A stretch of DNA of 64,000 nucleotides from Xestospongia muta. Lineage: Eukaryota > Porifera > Demospongiae > Haplosclerida > Petrosiidae. Shown here in pieces: positions 1 to 12,328 of the stretch. The notes beneath the pieces are model-generated. The model searched no databases. It saw only the letters and a program-made list of their open reading frames with translations, and was not told where the DNA came from. The position numbers and the translations under genes are program-made. Position 1 is the first letter of the stretch; each line of letters opens with the position of its first letter. Location: contig OY848925.1 in NCBI GenBank assembly GCA_963693285.1, positions 6,364,932 to 6,428,931 on the forward strand. Direction: 5' to 3'.

Positions 1-1185
1 ATATCATCATATCTCTGTTATACTGGGTTCTCTGACACTTCTGGAGAATGGACTATCACGTGAGTTCCTCATAGGAGAAGATACACCTCCTTTCGAGAGG
101 AGGTATAGATGTGGAATAACTTTCTCTCTCTCAGGTTTACTGATGGAGTGAGTGTCTGGAGAACTGGACTAGCAGAAAGATATGTAGTAAGCATTAATCA
201 AACAAACCTGTCTCCTATTATCTTACCTGTAGGTGGAGCTAAAAGTACCTCTCTCCCAAATAAGGTAATGAATATCTTAATACAATTTCCATTTCTTGGC
301 ATTTATCTTTAGTGACTGTTTACATAATGGTGATGTTCAGGCATCTCCAGCTATTAGTTCAATAGCTCTTACTTTGGCCTGTCCTCAAGACAGTGTTGAT
401 CTCGACCTGTTAGAATTATCAGCTGCTGATAAGAGAGAAGAAATGAAAAAATTGATTTTCTTATTGGCTGGCTATGTAGTGACATTACGAGACAACTTAA
501 ATGGTAAGTAAAAAAGGAATGTCAATATTTTATTATTACTGGTAGATCCAGTACATTTCTATTATCAGGAGTGCATCAATAAAAGGGAGGAGCATACAAC
601 TCCCACTCAAATAATTGAAATCTGTAGTTAGAGCATGGTCAAATCAGTTGCTATTTTTAGACTTTCTAATGATGTACTCTTGATACTATAAATAGTACAC
701 AGTTAATATATTGATTATAACAGTACTTCATATTGCAATTAAAGTTAGTTCACATATGTAATACCAATAGCCCATTGCAGCCCCTCCCCTTTTTTCCCAT
801 AGGAGGAGGGGCTGGCTGCACGTACATATAATATATTCTTCATTTTATAGATTGTAAATTGAAATTAGCTGATGCTCAGAGACAAAGAGTTAAGTCAATT
901 GAATTTTATCATGTTATTATTATTTTCTACTCTAGGAAGTAGCTAAACAAGAGACATTCCTAGGTTTGTCAGACATCTTGTTGAATATTAATAATATCAT
1001 TATTATCAGATCTTGGTGGTCATTCTAGTGGAAAAGCTCAAACTCGTCCTAAAAAACCAGCTGGACACAGTCTGATAAATCCAAGTACTAAAAGGTATAC
1101 AATCTGTTTAGAAGATACTGCTATGTGTAATTATGTGTGTAGGCGGAAAGCTGCAGCTGGTGTAGTTTTTGGTGATGAAGACTAA
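1..1185 (+). CDS. PAXX: PAXX-like NHEJ factor (5' end outside window)
   Basis: Seven exon pieces (to 59, 135-264, 341-503, 851-888, 936-963, 1010-1094, 1143-1185) join in one frame through GT-AG introns. The N-terminal part has the XRCC4-superfamily head pattern seen in PAXX (a YLCYTGF strand, then FTDGVSVW), followed by a leucine-rich stretch leading into a short helix (AGYVVTLRDNL). The C-terminus SLINPSTKRRKAAAGVVF aligns with the Ku-binding tail of vertebrate PAXX (SLINPGFKSKKPAGGVDF). By family knowledge PAXX binds Ku at DNA ends and stabilises non-homologous end joining in the nucleus. The start codon is upstream of the window. The tail match makes the call strong although the head is diverged. 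It converges with BROX, 182 bp away. Confidence 0.85.
778..814. repeat. Short GC-rich inverted repeat in a PAXX intron
   Basis: CAGCCCCTCC at 778-787 is the perfect reverse complement of GGAGGGGCTG at 805-814, with a 17-base loop rich in T. It stands out in an otherwise AT-rich intron. It could be a hairpin in the transcript or a remnant of a small inverted-repeat element; no target-site duplication was established. Confidence 0.4.
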
Positions 1186-1367
1186 GTCCCCCTCTTCTCT
1201 GTTTATTTCTCCTTCTATAACTTGACTCTCAATATTTTAAGATAAAAATCAATGACCAAAATAATACTGTATATACAATACGATACAACAAATGTGTTAC
1301 CATGGTAACATCATGGCAGGATTACACAAAACATAGAAGTCTAGATTAATACAAAGAATTAACTATT

Positions 1368-1941
1368 TTATTGAATGATACAGCCGGAACTAGTCTGTGG
1401 TTGAGGGGGTTTGGCTGGAGCAATATTGGGTTCTGGAACAGGTGCTATTTCTTCATGACTAGCAGCAGACTGAGAGAGGGAGGGAGAGAGAGAGTTATAA
1501 GGTATATTTTGTATAACTTACTGTAGAGTCATATTTTGTTCCTTCTTGTTGGCCTTCAGCAACTTCAAATGCAGCGTAGACCTCTTCTGTCCAGAGCTGA
1601 TGGTGAGGAGGAAGAGTGAAGTCTTCTGGTGTTGCTAAACCAAATACTTCTTTCTTTGGGATTTCAGGCAACTCATCAGGAACTTTTTGATAATATCTTT
1701 ACAAGAGAAGAGAGTAGACTGATAAAGTGGGCATTTATAAAGACTTCCTTACATGAAACCATTTTCTCTTTCGCTTTTGTCTAAATGAAGTTTGATCATT
1801 GGAGCTAATTTCTGAAAGAAAGGATGATGTTCTGGTCTAGCAATAGTACCAGGACCCTTTGTTTTAGCATATTTTGCACACAATTTTGTAGCACACTCAC
1901 TTACTAAATAATAATATATCAATAATAATAATAATAATAAC

Positions 1942-2011
<70 letters not shown>

Positions 2012-3229
2012 TAACAAGTTACTTTACTTACAGAATTGACTGTGTTGTAATACTCTTACTGATTCTCCACATTTCTCTTGTTCAAGTAATTCTTTACCAA
2101 AGAAACAATATGACTAAAGGGAAAATGACGTTTTTATTTAGCACATGACAGAACTCTTTACAGTACTATAGCAACAATAATCAACCTCTGTATTAAGAAG
2201 TACAAAGACACTTTTATTTTAAAGGACATGTTTCAGGATCCCAAGTGCCTATTATTCTAAACAGGTTTTTACTTACGTAAGACTCATAAAATGCTCCTTT
2301 GAGTTGTAAATATGTAGTCCATTTACCAAACTGAGCTGGATCGAGGGTCTTGAGAGCATCAGCTAGATGAACAAGGAGTGTTACCCCAATTAATAAATGA
2401 GTTAATTACCTGCTAAATTAAATAAATTAGAAGTCTCGGCTGCTAATGAGAATACAATAGCAGGTTTGTGTCCAAGTTCTAATGCTCTAGCCAATGTTAC
2501 TATATTAGGAGAATGAATTAATGTAAACATGAAGACATAGGAACCAACCTTCTTGTGCTTCAGCTTGAGATTGTTGAGCATATGCCTCAATAACACGTGG
2601 ATCTGTATCCACTCCTTTTTCCGGTGACGCTGGAAGTCGAGTTAGAAGTACCTCTTTGATATTAAGGAACATTCCAGCTGAAATCTTGAGGCTACGATGA
2701 ACCTCTTTAGCTTCTTCCATTGTGATAGTGTCTGTGGACGCTACTTTCATTGCATGTTTTGAATGCCATATTGCCATGTTCATCACCACAGCGACCAATT
2801 CAAACATGGCGTCTGAATGAATACTAAAAAAGAACTCCTATAACTTAATAATATCACACCATATTGGGCGTACCTTGGTACACGCCCACCTAATGAGTTG
2901 GTCCACTTAAATGGAGTCAGCGTGCGTAATTTACTGTCCCCTCCCGTGGGGGCATCAACTAACCCCCGTATTAATCCTACATACTCTGTAAAGACAACTG
3001 TGATTTCATCGACTGGATTTTCAGGATTACCAAACAGTTCTATTAATCTTTGTCTACTTGCTCGTAGTTGTCTGCAGGAAAATGAGCAAGGTGATTGGGT
3101 CTCCAATAACAAAGGTTTGACTCACTTGAGCAATTCGTCACATTTAGATCCTTTGGCTGCCTTCTTTAAAGCTTCAAATTTGAGTGGCTGAGTGGCTTTG
3201 AGAGGATTGCGATGAAACCAATGAGCCAT
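1368..3229 (-). CDS. BROX: BROX, Bro1-domain protein with CAAX box
   Basis: Multi-exon minus-strand gene. The start at 3229 gives MAHWFHRNPLKAT, nearly identical to the N-terminus of human BROX. Diagnostic Bro1 segments follow: a FKWT motif, EAKEVHRSLKISAGMF, then IEAYAQQSQAEAQE (2565-2807), and late in the protein the TKGPGT and ERENGF motifs (1749-1860). The protein ends GCIIQ-stop, so C-I-I-Q forms a CAAX prenylation box, the hallmark that separates BROX from ALIX and HD-PTP. By family knowledge it binds ESCRT-III CHMP proteins, is farnesylated and acts at nuclear envelope repair and membranes. Its start codon lies only 109 bp from that of PARP1 on the other strand. An ATT-rich microsatellite fills one intron. 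Confidence 0.92.
1919..2010. repeat. (AAT)n microsatellite in BROX intron
   Basis: About 90 bases of nearly uninterrupted AAT/ATA trinucleotide repeat with one CAA interruption near 1941. It lies in an intron just upstream of the exon encoding TKGPGT. Confidence 0.95.
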
Positions 3230-3338
3230 TGTCAGGGAGTTTTGTAAGTCAAGATCCTGTCATATGATTGCCACTCCCATTAACTTTTAACCGCCACACC
3301 CCCTAATAATTATAAAGTTACTTGTTTGAACCTGGAAT
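3230..3338. promoter_or_regulatory. Divergent BROX/PARP1 intergenic promoter
   Basis: Only 109 bp separate the two start codons, so this interval must hold both 5' UTRs and core promoters unless these overlap coding sequence or 5' introns. It contains a C-rich CCGCCACACCCCC stretch at 3291-3303 and no clear TATA box. Bidirectional use is inferred from layout. Confidence 0.6.
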
Positions 3339-6300
3339 ATGGCGGAAGGAGAATTGCCTTTTCGCACTGAATATGCAAAATCTAATCGCTCAGCTTGCAA
3401 ACTGTGCAAGAACAATATCAATAAAGACAGTCTAAGAATGGCAAAAATGGTGCAGGTATGTGTTTTTTTATTCTCCTATTCCTCTCACCTTTTTTTCACA
3501 TACAACACAGTCACCTCATTTTGATGGAAAGGTAATACTCCATTATAATACATGTAATAACATGTTAATGGTCCACTTTATTTAGATACCAAATTGGTAT
3601 CATTTCAGCTGCTTCTTTAAAATCGCCAAAGTAGATACTATGGGACAAATTAGTGGATTAGGAGGAATACGATGGGAAGATCAACAGAAAATACAAGAAA
3701 AACTAGAGGGAAGTGGACAAGAATCAACTGATGGACCAAGTGTAGAAGATTTAAAAATAAACGAGAGTTTTAGAGTAGAATATGCGCCATCTGGACGAGC
3801 AGCGTGCCGTCACTGTACTAGCAAAATTGAAAAGGTATAAATTAATATAGAATTAAATGGGATTATTATAAGGGGATTTTGAATGCAATTAAATATAATT
3901 AGATTGTATAATATTACAACCATGGTATGTCTTTCCCTGTCTGTGCAAATAAGTAATTAATATATATTATTATAGGGGCTTCCTCGTATCTCACATATAC
4001 ACTGCCACAGTGGAGATGGTTATGAGGGGTCCGTAGATCACTGGCATCATATAAAGTGTTTTATTGAGAAACTGCCAGAAATGGATGCTGTTGGTAAGAC
4101 AAAAGGAAGGGTCTATTCATAACCATTGCTATGAATACACACAACACGACTATTGCACTCTCAATAATGTCATTCAGTTGTCAATAGTGGTTAGTTGCTC
4201 TAACCACTGAATTGTCACTGAAGTTAAGCAACATTGAATAGGAACTTTATTCTGATGGGAGACAGTTCATATCTACATTACCTCATTATAGAGAACTAGG
4301 TGACTTTATATATATGTAAATTACTTTATTATTATAGGGTTAGTTCCTCAACAAATACCTGGCTTTAAAAGCTTACGCAAAGAGACTCAGAAAGAATTGA
4401 TTGATGCCTTTCCAACTCAAGTAGCTGGGTATGTTATCTTTTAAAATTAACAGCTGGTATCTTCCCTCTTGAATGCAGTACTAAACGTAAAGCAAAAGAA
4501 AAGGCCAACAGTAAAGTCAGTAAGAAGCCTAAAGTTGAAGATCCTGAAGAAAAGGCACTCAGGGTATCTCACATGACTGTCATGTAACTGTCATGTGACA
4601 TTATACTCTATTAGGAACAAAATGAACTTATTTGGAAGATACGAGACCAGCTACAAGATAATTTGACAATGCCTGAATTAAGAGATATGTTAGAGACAAA
4701 CCATCAAGCTGTACCTTCTGGAGAAAGCAAAGTATAATGTGATTATGTTTATACTATATGTCATATTGTATGAGTAGTTGTTGGATCGTTGTTCTGATGG
4801 AATGGTGTTTGGAGCTATAGAGCCTTGTGATACATGTGGAGGACAATTGGTTGTACTTACACATCATTATGTGTGTACTGGTAATATATCAGGATGGACT
4901 AAATGTACTGTCACAACAACTGAAGTTAAGAGAAGAAAATGGAAAATACCTAGTGAGTTGAAGGCAGAGTTTGGTTTCTTGTAAGTTTGTTATTTATCGT
5001 TTTCTAATAATTTATCTCTTTATAGAAAGAAATATAAATACGAACCCAGAGATCGATTATTTCCTAAAGCTCCGCCTACTCCATCACCTAGCTTAGACAG
5101 TAGCCTCCCCTCTAGTTCAAAGTCCCTTGTATCTCAGTAAGTTATGTGGAATTCCATTCCTATACTCTCCCATTCCAATACCATTCCATTCTGTTCCTTT
5201 CCATTAATTCATGTCCATTGAGTTCATGCTATTCCACTGTTACTCCATTCCCATACTCTCTCATTCCAATATTATTTCATTCCTATACTCTTCCATTCCA
5301 ATACTATCTCTTATCAGCTTCAAATCCTTCATTGTCCCTGTAGAGATCCTAGTAAAACATTGGCAGGTTTTAAAATTGTCATTCTCGGTCGACTTAGCAA
5401 GACAAAGGCTCAACTGACAGCTCAGATAAAGAGTTTGGGTGGTGAGGTGATAGGGACCCCTAACATTGATACTACAATATGCATCAGTAACAAAGCAGAA
5501 TTAGACAAGAGAACTAAGGTTGTAGATAAAATCAAGGAGTGTGATGTACCCGTTGTTGATGTGGAGTTCTTAGATGATGCTGCTCATGGTGGTGCCCTTG
5601 TTAAGATACCACCTCACACTATAAGCTCCTGGGGAGCACCACGGCATACTCTTGTTGGCAAAGAAGAGATAGATGCTGGATCACTTGATAAACTGTTTGA
5701 AAAAGGTACAACAATGTCATTGAATTAAATTATCGTGATTTATGTTTTATAGCACCTCAAAAAGTAAAAATGAAAATTAAGGGAGCAGCTGTAGTAGATC
5801 CTGATAGTAGTAAGTTGTCCACACACCCATACATCCATTCATTAATCCATACATCCATTCATTAATCCATACATCCATTCATTAATCCATACATCCATTC
5901 ATTAATCCATACATCCATTCATTAATCCACACATCCATTCATTAGTCCCATACATCCATTCATTAATCCCATACATCCATTCATTAATCCATACATCCAT
6001 TCATTAATCCATACATCCATTCATTAGTCCCATACATCCATTCATTAATCCCATACATCCATTCATTAATCCATACATCCATTCATTAATCCAATCATCC
6101 ATTCATTACTCCCATACATCCATTCATTAATCCCATACATCCATTCATTAATCCCATACATCCATTCGTTAGTCTGTGAATCAAATTATCTATCTATCCA
6201 TAATAATCTGACTTAACCTGCTAAACTGGTTTATTTAGATCTAGAGGACACTCATCACGTTCTTGAATTCCCAGCTGGTACTGTCTACAATGCAGTATTG

Positions 6301-7902
6301 GGAATGGTAGACATTGTAAAAGGGACTAACTCGTATTACAAATTACAACTCCTAGAATCTGATACTGGTCAAAAATATAGTCTATTTCGTAGTTGGGGGC
6401 GTGTCGGCACCACAATTGGTGGGAATAAAATAGAGGTACCACATTATAACATGTCAAACCAGTTTTGTTAACTTGTTTTATAGAATTTTGGTAGTAGTCA
6501 AAAATCAGCTATTTACGAGTTCCATCGTTTGTATGAGGAGAAGACTGGCAATACTTGGGATAATAGAAAAATATCAAATAAAGTACCTGGCAAGTTCTAT
6601 CCTCTAGAGATGGATTATGGTGATGACAATGATGCTGTTGTAACATTGAATGCAGCTGGATCTAATTCCAAGTTAGCACCAGAAATACAGGACTTAGTTC
6701 GTATGATTTTTGATATTGAGTCAATGAAAAAAGCTATGATGGAATTTGAGGTGAGAGAGAGAGAGAGAGAGCACTGTGTTGTTTCACTTCATTTTTTCTA
6801 GATTGATATGAAGAAAATGCCTCTTGGTAAACTCTCAAAACGACAGATCCAATCCGCCTACACTGTTCTAAATGAACTTCAGTCTGAAATTACAGGAGAA
6901 AAAAATCCCGCAAGACTTCTCGATGGCTCCAACAGATTCTACACACTAATTCCACATGATTTTGGCATGCAGAAACCTCCACTTCTTGACACTGAAGATA
7001 TTATTAAAGCTAAAACTATGATGTTAGATAATTTGTTGGAAATTGAAGTAGCCTACTCTCTGTTGAAATCAGGAGAAGAGACAACAGACAAAGAGAAAGA
7101 TCCTTTAGATGTTCACTTTGAGAAGCTCAAAACTGATATGTCTGTTATACCTAAAGATAGCGACGAGTTCAAGAGATTAGTAGAGTATGTTGCCAACACG
7201 CACGCAATCACACACAACCAGTACGAACTTGAAGTGATGGAAGTCTTCAACATATCACGACACGGAGAAGACAAGCGTTACAAACCTTTCTTAAAACTCG
7301 ACAATCGTATGCTACTTTGGCATGGTTCCCGTGTTACTAATTTCGCTGGTATACTTTCCCAAGGTCTTCGTATTGCACCCCCAGAAGCCCCAGCAACAGG
7401 ATACATGTTCGGAAAAGGAGTTTATTTTGCGGACATGGTATCTAAAAGTGCTAACTATTGTCGTACATCCTCTAGGGAACCAATTGGTCTTATGTTACTC
7501 TGTGAAGTTGCCCTCGGTAACATGTAAGTCATCAACTGTTACTATAGCGATATTACATTTTTTTATTGGTTTAGGTATGAGAAAACACAATCAGAATTTG
7601 TGAACCAACTTCCTTCTGGTAAACACAGCACTAAAGGAATTGGACGTACTACCCCCAATCCTGAGGGAAAGTTTGTAATGGATAATGGGGCTGTGATACC
7701 CATGGGCAAAGGAATGTCAAGTTCCACAACTTACACATCATTGCTTTACAATGAGTATCCTTGTGATAGTAAAAAACATTTCTGTTACATAATAGTTTTG
7801 TTACCGTCTTTAACTTATTGTTCAACTAGATATATTGTTTATGATGTGGCCCAGATCAATATGAAATATCTTCTCAAGATGAACTTTAAATATCGGTGGT
7901 GA
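3339..7902 (+). CDS. PARP1: Poly(ADP-ribose) polymerase 1
   Basis: Complete multi-exon PARP1 in canonical domain order. Zinc finger 1 ([15 protein letters not shown], 3364-3640) and zinc finger 2 ([15 protein letters not shown], 3774-4093) are followed by a basic NLS-like stretch near 4483-4536, the zinc-binding Zn3/PADR1 module ([12 protein letters not shown], 4808-4980), BRCT (5360-5610), WGR ([10 protein letters not shown], 6388-6540), the helical regulatory domain (6680-7080), and the ART catalytic domain. The H-Y-E triad is visible as LLWHGSR (7312), GVYFADM (7420) and YNE split across the last intron (7748/7831). The C-terminus is FKYRW-stop. By family knowledge it senses DNA breaks and attaches ADP-ribose chains using NAD+. 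The start at 3339 gives [14 protein letters not shown], as expected ahead of the first finger. Confidence 0.97.
5146..5330. repeat. Degenerate CCATTCC-type repeat in PARP1 intron
   Basis: The intron before the BRCT exon is built from loosely repeated units of the form CCATTCCTATACTC and CCATTCCAATACTA. No splice signals or coding potential of its own were found, although open frames occur because the repeat lacks stops. Confidence 0.7.
5818..6172. repeat. Minisatellite, ~20-bp unit, in PARP1 intron
   Basis: About 17 tandem copies of a unit close to CATACATCCATTCATTAATC run between the BRCT and WGR exons. Variants differ by an inserted C (ATCCCATAC), TTAGTCC in place of TTAATCC, and occasional single changes. 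Higher-order alternation of short and long variants is visible in the second half. Confidence 0.95.
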
Positions 7903-8131
7903 TGTACTGTCCCCTTCCCAAACAAACCACACCCATTTCTTGTGTCACGTTATTGTATAAGCACTATAGTCATTCCTCATTTAAGCCACACCCATATTAG
8001 TATGTTGCGTGAACCTTTTTGTAACTGACATCATTTCTGTTACTTTTTTATAATTAAAATATTAATTTTCTTGCTTGAAATACGACAGTTACTGTCTCCA
8101 GATAACATTTCAAAACACTAAACAGAAAAAT

Positions 8132-8747
<616 letters not shown>

Positions 8748-9659
8748 CTTGGCCCTTTGAAAGAAAGACAATGTTTACCTCAAGTAAAAGACATCATGAC
8801 AAAACATAGGTAATAGACCATTCAATTTAATATAAATTTCTTTTCTTTTTATATCTATATTAACCTTACATTTTCACCTATCAACCACACAGTTAGATGA
8901 TGTAAAATTACAACTACTGTATGAACAACAAATATTTTAACCTACCTCCTCTAAAACCTTTATTAACTTTTACTTTCACGTGGAGAGAGGTCTTTTGAGC
9001 ATGCGCACAACGAATGATATTGATATCCTATATCTAATTAATGCACATTTAAGAGTAACTGAGAGCTAAAAATTTAATACTGCTAAGTAAAGTTAATTAA
9101 CATTTACCTTGTTTGTGTTAATGTAAGGAGAAAATTTTATTAATAGAACAGCTTTCAGTATTGTGTAATATACATATATATGTACTCAGATATACACTTT
9201 ATAAATGTATGATTGTATTCGGAGATTAAGATAATTTTTTTACATTTATTTAATCCGTATATATTTTTTAGTTTAGCAATAAATGTATATTACATTTCTT
9301 TAAATATAAAAACATTATTTAAGTTTTGAAAACAGTTCAATCCATTATCCCTGGGGAGTTGTGAGTAACGTTGTGTCACTCACTATAATTATGTAAACGT
9401 AAACAATAATTATTCGAATCATAGCGTAACCTATTATCCAATTCATGACCGGAAACAGCTTATTTGTTACTAGGACAACAAAGTTGGAATCTATGCTAGT
9501 GTAGCCTTTAGCCAATCAAAATTGACCTAGCTTGTGTTGCAACTACAGCTCATGTAGCAGTTGGGTGGATAAAACCTCACGATTTCCCGCCTGTAGAATC
9601 AATCAGTGAGTAAGTGGTAAAGCACTCATATCTCGAGTTAGCACCAAGAAGTCGAAATA
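8748..9659. other. Intergenic region between RPS27A and calmodulin
   Basis: A 912-bp AT-rich divergent spacer without a supported gene. A GCATGCGCA stretch at 9000-9008 near the RPS27A side resembles half of an NRF-1/alpha-Pal site. GCCAATCAAA at 9511-9520 is a CCAAT-box candidate about 150 bp ahead of the calmodulin ATG, and GGATAAAACC near 9566 could serve as a weak TATA element. These are motif matches only. Confidence 0.4.
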
Positions 9660-10211
<552 letters not shown>

Positions 10212-10345
10212 GTATCTAGTCTCAATGTCTAAAACCCTGACTGTGAACACGCTATGTTATAAGCTGTTCTGTTTTTATAATAATTTAAAGCTAATAAAAT
10301 CTGATTTATTATTTGTCATTAATTTAAAAAGCAATTAAGCATCTA

Positions 10346-10380
10346 TGACGTCATAATTACATTATTGGTGACTATAAAAG
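10346..10380 (+). promoter_or_regulatory. CRE palindrome plus TATA box ahead of EF-hand gene
   Basis: A perfect TGACGTCA octamer at 10346-10353 is followed 19 bases later by TATAAAAG at 10373-10380. The next start codon is at 10454. This is a textbook CREB/ATF site plus TATA core-promoter layout in a window where most promoters lack a TATA box. Confidence 0.55.
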
Positions 10381-10453
10381 TGCTGTGGTCGCGTCTTTAT
10401 TTTTACAATTCTAGCCTCAGCTATTTAAGTTGTAATTTGCGCTTTGGTAAGGG

Positions 10454-10830
10454 ATGAATCTACTTTGTTGCTTCGAAGACACCACTACTGACTCAATGGT
10501 AAGCACAGCAACTGATATAAATTCCTTTATGTAATGCTCCACAGGCTGCACACCAAAAAAAAGACGAACCCAAACTGGAAGATGGAGCCTTGGAGATTTG
10601 TCGCAAGTTTGACAAAGACGGAAACGGGTACTTATCTAAGAGTGAAATCAGAGATGCTGTAGGTAATTCCATGACAAAACAAGAAATCGACGAGTTGTTA
10701 GAAAAGGCAGACACCAATCACGATGGTAAAGTGGATTATGAAGGTGAGAAGATAGATGTGATAGAATATATGTTTGATGGTTCTTTATGTTTGATCCTTA
10801 GAATTTTTTAAGGCCGCCTTTTCAAAATAA
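10454..10830 (+). CDS. Small two-EF-hand calcium-binding protein
   Basis: Three exons (10454-10498, 10545 to about 10742, and the last from about 10800 to 10830) encode roughly 90 residues. The N-terminus MNLLCCFED is hydrophobic with adjacent cysteines, a possible palmitoylation site. Two EF-hands follow with complete loops DKDGNGYLSKSE and DTNHDGKVDYEE, and the tail is FFKAAFSK. The intron position inside the second EF loop (YE split) matches that of the neighbouring calmodulin's last intron, suggesting descent from a calmodulin-like half. No orthologue is recognised; a calcium buffer or sensor role is inferred from the loops only. Confidence 0.85.
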
Positions 10831-10986
10831 CACTAAATCAAACTTTTTATGAAGGCTGACGAAACAATAACACCAAAATATTTTTTTTGTAAATATAAAA
10901 TAAATGTACAATTAAATACAATACAACTTGTGTCATGTCTATAAAATATAATACAACTTATTTCCTTTGCCAAGAATATTCTTTGA

Positions 10987-12299
10987 TCATGTTGCTGCTA
11001 TCCCCGTCTTCTTTTTGAGATGATAAGATACAGCAGGGAGAGGTTTAGGATCTCCAAAACCAGATGTACTGATATTGTAAGCTCCAGGACCTGGAACCCT
11101 CTAAAAAGAAATTATATTATGTTCAAACAGCTATGATAGTAGTATGTATGAGACAGATGGTCATGATCAAAGGAATTTACATGTGTGGGTGTGAGACAAA
11201 GATTATAAGCTACATATTTTAATATACAAGTGTCTTTACATAATCAACCTGCTTACCGATCCCCTTCCAGAAAAGCGTGGTACCTTTGACACAAAGACAG
11301 ATTTTATTGTTGCCGAACTTGGTCTGGTTGCATTCTTGTCATCATACAATCCAGGACCAGGTCCTTGAACCTGTATACATGTATACAGTCAAAACAAACA
11401 ATGCCCTAAAATGGACAAGTACATGTTTTTTTAAACTTACAATGCTAAATTGATGATTGCCCTCCAGTTTGCGAACCACACGTGATTTGTAATTGCTGTC
11501 CCTAGTATTAAATTATAATAATAGCGAATTATAAACTAGCATTGTTCCATGTGACTAGACAGATAAATCTTAACTACTTTAATGATCTCTAGATATTTCA
11601 TACTTCAAGTTTTTCTCTCTCTCAACTTGACTAGTTTCAACTATTCTCAAATCATACCATGCTGGGCTAGTATCTAGCTCCTATAAATAGACCATTAATA
11701 AAAATATTATGATATATATGTATCTTACTTTGTCGCCGTGTCCATGACCTATCTTAGGTCCACTGCCACGATCCAATCCTCTAAAATTATATGTAGCTGG
11801 TCGACTACCTAATTCTTCTAAGAAGTTCCGTTGTTCATATGCTCCAGGTAATAGGACTTCTCCTGCACTGTGGAATCTTGCACTAGTAGGTCTACGACCG
11901 CTACCTCGAAATCCATAGGTTGTTGTCTGATCTTGTAAGTCATCTACAAATCCTTTGTGTTGGTAAGTACCAGGAACAGGTGTTTCCTAGTGTGATGACA
12001 TTGAAAATGATACTATGTGATTTAGTGAAGTAAATTAATTATATGTAGTTGATAAATATATTATAATGTAGCTTCATTCGCACTTTGACGTAATGTCTCC
12101 ACCACTCTCTGTTTGTCTCAGGTGCATCAAAACGTGGTGCTTGTTCCTCCGTACCACGTTTAGTATATGCACTATATGGACGTCTGGACCTAGAAGACGA
12201 GAAAGGCCGTGCTGAAGTTGTTCTTGGTCTTTGCACAGCACTCGTTGTTCTTCGTATAAGCGAGCTATCCAGGCTGCTTCTTCTCTCTAAAGCAGACAT
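10987..12299 (-). CDS. STPGR-repeat (sperm-tail PG-rich) protein
   Basis: Minus-strand gene of several exons. The basic Ser/Arg-rich N-terminus starts MSALERRSSLDSSLIRR (12299). Repeated Pro-Gly motifs of the STPGR family follow in successive exons: ETPVPGTYQHKGF, LLPGAYEQRNF, VQGPGPGLYDD and RVPGPGAYNIS. The C-terminus has YHLKKKTGIAAT-stop. Family knowledge: STPGR proteins bind axonemal or other microtubules, often inside doublet lumens. The exact orthologue (ODF3/CIMAP, STPG or other) cannot be decided. The start codon is 29 bp from that of PACS on the opposite strand. Confidence 0.8.
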
Positions 12300-12328
12300 A
12301 GTACGTTAGTGATAATTGCTGCAAATAA
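12300..12328. promoter_or_regulatory. 29-bp divergent spacer STPGR/PACS
   Basis: Only 29 bp lie between the two start codons. Core promoters and 5' UTRs must therefore overlap the opposite gene's first exon, or one start is further downstream (PACS has another in-frame ATG at 12347). Confidence 0.5.

Noticed and set aside
5818..6172. Regularly repeated units resembling a CRISPR array
   Set aside because: Units are directly adjacent without unique spacers and sit in an intron of an animal gene, so this is a minisatellite.
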